DNA of 64,000 bases from NCBI GenBank assembly GCA_030594645.1, contig JAUVEU010000003.1:18962-82961 (forward strand), read 5' to 3'. Under the pieces are notes generated by a model. It was not told the DNA's origin. It made no database searches and saw only the letters and a program-made list of their open reading frames with translations. Below, in pieces: positions 62,205 through 64,000 of this stretch. Source of the stretch: Candidatus Aegiribacteria sp. Lineage in GTDB: Bacteria > Fermentibacterota > Fermentibacteria > Fermentibacterales > JCC-6. The position numbers were made by a program, and so were the translations under genes. Position 1 is the stretch's first letter. The number at the start of each line of letters is the position of its first letter.

Positions 62205-64000
62205 ATGGTAATTAAAGACGATTTGAACATTCGACAGCTTGAAGCAGTCAATTATATGGATGGACCTTTGCTGGTTCTTGCAGGTGCAGGAAGCGGCAAA
62301 ACAAGGGTGCTTACTGAAAAAATAGCAAGGATCATAAAAACTGATTATTCGGCACCCTGGGAAATTCTGGCTATGACTTTTACCAATAAAGCAGCAGGTG
62401 AAATGAGGAAAAGGATTGAAGCGCTTCTTCCGGGAAAAGGCTTCAGAGTCCGTATGGGTACATTTCATTCAATCTGTGCCTGGATTCTCCGAAGAGAGGC
62501 TCATCATCTGGGATATAATGAGAATTATTCTATATATGATGCGGATGATCAGAGAACCCTTCTTAGAATAATACTAAAGAATTTAGAATTTAAAACGAAG
62601 ATAACACCAGGACTTGCAAAGGGATATATCTCCCGAAACAAAAACATTGGAGTAACTCCGGAAGAAGCGTTGCTGCAGGTTGTGAACCAGAGAGAAGCCG
62701 ATCTGGCAGAAGTATACATGAAGTATCAGGAACGTTTGAAAACATCGGGAGCATTCGATTTTGACGATTTATTGACAGGTGTTCTTAAGATATTTCGTCA
62801 AAATAATGACACCAGAGAACGCTATTCCGCGATGTTCTCCTACATTCTCGTGGACGAATACCAGGATACAAACAAAGTACAGCATGATCTTCTTATTGAA
62901 CTGACCCGTAATAATACCGGCGTGTGTGTCGTAGGGGACGATGATCAGTCCATATACGCATGGCGAGGAGCTTGTGTTGAGAATATTCTGCAGTTTTCCA
63001 ATGATTTTCCCGGAACAAAAATTATCAGATTGGAAGAGAATTACAGGTCAACTGGAAATATTCTACGTGGTGCATCCGCTCTTGTAAGGCACAATCTGAA
63101 AAGGCATGACAAGACACTATGGACCAGGAAGGATGCGGGATGTTCGATCAGGATAAAATCTCTCTACAATGAAGCTGAAGAAGCCGAATGGATTCTTCAG
63201 GAAATAGAGGAGATACTTGAAGACAGTTCGTGCCGCGAAGATTCATTAGCTATACTTTACAGGACTAATGCTCAATCAAGGCAGTTTGAAACCGCGTGCA
63301 GGAAACACAAAATAAATTATGAGGTAGTCGGTTCACAAAGGTTTTATGAGAGGATGGAAATAAAGGACATAATAGCTTATCTCAGAATTCTCCTCAATCA
63401 CAATGACCGGCTCAGCCTGCAGAGGATCATAAACAGACCCTCAAGGGGGCTTGGGAAAAAGGGGGTCTCATCCTTCTTTGCATATATTGATTCCACACGT
63501 ACTGATCCAATAGAAGCAATGCTTATTTCTCATGAGATAAAGGGAATCACCTCAAAGGCTCAGACCGGTCTGAAGAGACTGGGTGAATGGTTCAGACTCG
63601 CAGAGGAAGATATCCTTGCTGGTGTCTCTGCGTCCAGAACAGTAGAAAGCCTGCTTGAGAACATCGGTATCGCGAAACAGTACGATTCCGGTGATATTGT
63701 TGACTTATCCAGGTTGGAGAATATCGCAGAGTTCAGAAAGAGTGTTGCCGAGTACGGTAATTCCCTACCGGCAGGAGGTCTGCCTGGATTCATGAACGAG
63801 ATTAGCCTGGCTACGACAGTAGACGAATATGAAGGAGAAGAGAGCGGGAAAATCGCTTTAATGACACTTCACTGCGCAAAGGGTCTGGAGTTCAATACGG
63901 TTTTTGTAGCGGGACTTGAGGAAGGAATGCTTCCGTTCGTAAGGCCCGGCGAATATGCTCCGAGTGATATAGAGGAGGAGAGAAGACTTCTTTACGTGGG
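62205..64000 (+). CDS. pcrA: UvrD/PcrA-type superfamily 1 DNA helicase (3' end cut by window edge)
   Basis: 598 residues are visible and the frame runs off the window. It has Q-motif LNIRQLEAV, Walker A LAGAGSGKT (residues 25-33), motif Ia AMTFTNKAAGEM, motif II VDEYQDTN, motif III GDDDQSIYAWRG, motif IV LEENYRST, and later TLHCAKGLEF (motif V) and EEERRLLYV (start of motif VI). It is a 3'-5' helicase of repair and replication. The ATG at 62205 has only a weak AGAGAGA before it. UvrD, PcrA and Rep cannot be told apart here. Confidence 0.94.
   Translation, partial: MVIKDDLNIRQLEAVNYMDGPLLVLAGAGSGKTRVLTEKIARIIKTDYSAPWEILAMTFTNKAAGEMRKRIEALLPGKGFRVRMGTFHSICAWILRREAHHLGYNENYSIYDADDQRTLLRIILKNLEFKTKITPGLAKGYISRNKNIGVTPEEALLQVVNQREADLAEVYMKYQERLKTSGAFDFDDLLTGVLKIFRQNNDTRERYSAMFSYILVDEYQDTNKVQHDLLIELTRNNTGVCVVGDDDQSIYAWRGACVENILQFSNDFPGTKIIRLEENYRSTGNILRGASALVRHNLKRHDKTLWTRKDAGCSIRIKSLYNEAEEAEWILQEIEEILEDSSCREDSLAILYRTNAQSRQFETACRKHKINYEVVGSQRFYERMEIKDIIAYLRILLNHNDRLSLQRIINRPSRGLGKKGVSSFFAYIDSTRTDPIEAMLISHEIKGITSKAQTGLKRLGEWFRLAEEDILAGVSASRTVESLLENIGIAKQYDSGDIVDLSRLENIAEFRKSVAEYGNSLPAGGLPGFMNEISLATTVDEYEGEESGKIALMTLHCAKGLEFNTVFVAGLEEGMLPFVRPGEYAPSDIEEERRLLYV

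Overview
The window looks like chromosome from a diderm bacterium of an uncultured, FCB-like lineage. A Fermentibacterota/Hyd24-12-type genome is my best guess, but no marker phylogeny was possible. The reasons are secreted proteins with FlgD-like or T9SS-type C-terminal domains, a PorV/PorQ-family outer-membrane protein, two GWxTD-domain proteins, many lipoproteins, beta-propeller and beta-barrel envelope proteins, a UMF1-type MFS transporter and a large Alu-bearing SRP RNA. Gene density is high. Start and stop codons often overlap (GTGA, ATGA, TAATG), and GTG or TTG starts are common. I see no prophage, CRISPR array or rRNA.

Layout. 1-9733: a tail of a TonB-like protein, then a co-directional run of envelope genes (two sorting-domain proteins, PorV-like, two GWxTD, a lipoprotein). 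9734-10700: tandem repeats, a strong hairpin and a RAYT (Y1 transposase) with REP-like inverted repeats. One repeat forms the end of a neighbouring lipoprotein gene. 10678-13790 (minus): TolB-like lipoprotein, murA (Cys to Asp variant), DEDDh exonuclease. 13918-15573: a lipoprotein. 15634-18756 (minus): pth, rplY, tRNA-Gln, ispE and a UbiA-family phosphoribosyltransferase. 18937-25558: Na/Pi cotransporter, a cDPG-synthetase-like GTPase behind a possible switching leader, and the korDABC 2-oxoacid:ferredoxin oxidoreductase. 25564-25679: a second, unrelated REP-like cluster. 25688-29605 (minus): radical SAM, membrane protein, MFS. 29760-34679: pckA, tRNA-Ser, a TPR/disordered protein, tRNA-Ala, a degenerate PP2C, SRP RNA.

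34701-42603: dnaX, ybaB and recR, then pgsA, pgpA, pncC, thpR, recA, recX, an unknown gene, yidD and a TPR membrane protein, nearly all overlapping. 42849-50768: the classic run rplM, rpsI, rpsB, tsf, pyrH, frr, uppS, cdsA, dxr, rseP, linking translation to phospholipid and isoprenoid/undecaprenyl synthesis. 50779-55300 (minus): a thioredoxin-like protein, a sAC-like cyclase/ATPase/TPR regulator and a small lipoprotein. 55375-61938: an MA-type metallopeptidase fused to a propeller and barrel, a SUMF1-like zinc-ribbon protein, LpoB-like and COG3014-like lipoproteins, and deoC. 62047-62136 (minus): a 29-residue membrane peptide. The window ends inside a UvrD/PcrA helicase.

Metabolically the window supports ferredoxin-linked 2-oxoacid oxidation, PEP/oxaloacetate interconversion, deoxyribose salvage, the non-mevalonate isoprenoid pathway and peptidoglycan synthesis. 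The least explained parts are the surface-protein cluster, the TPR/pseudo-PP2C pair, the sAC-like regulator, the two REP families, two apparent CTG start codons and the lysine-rich tail on ribosomal protein S2.
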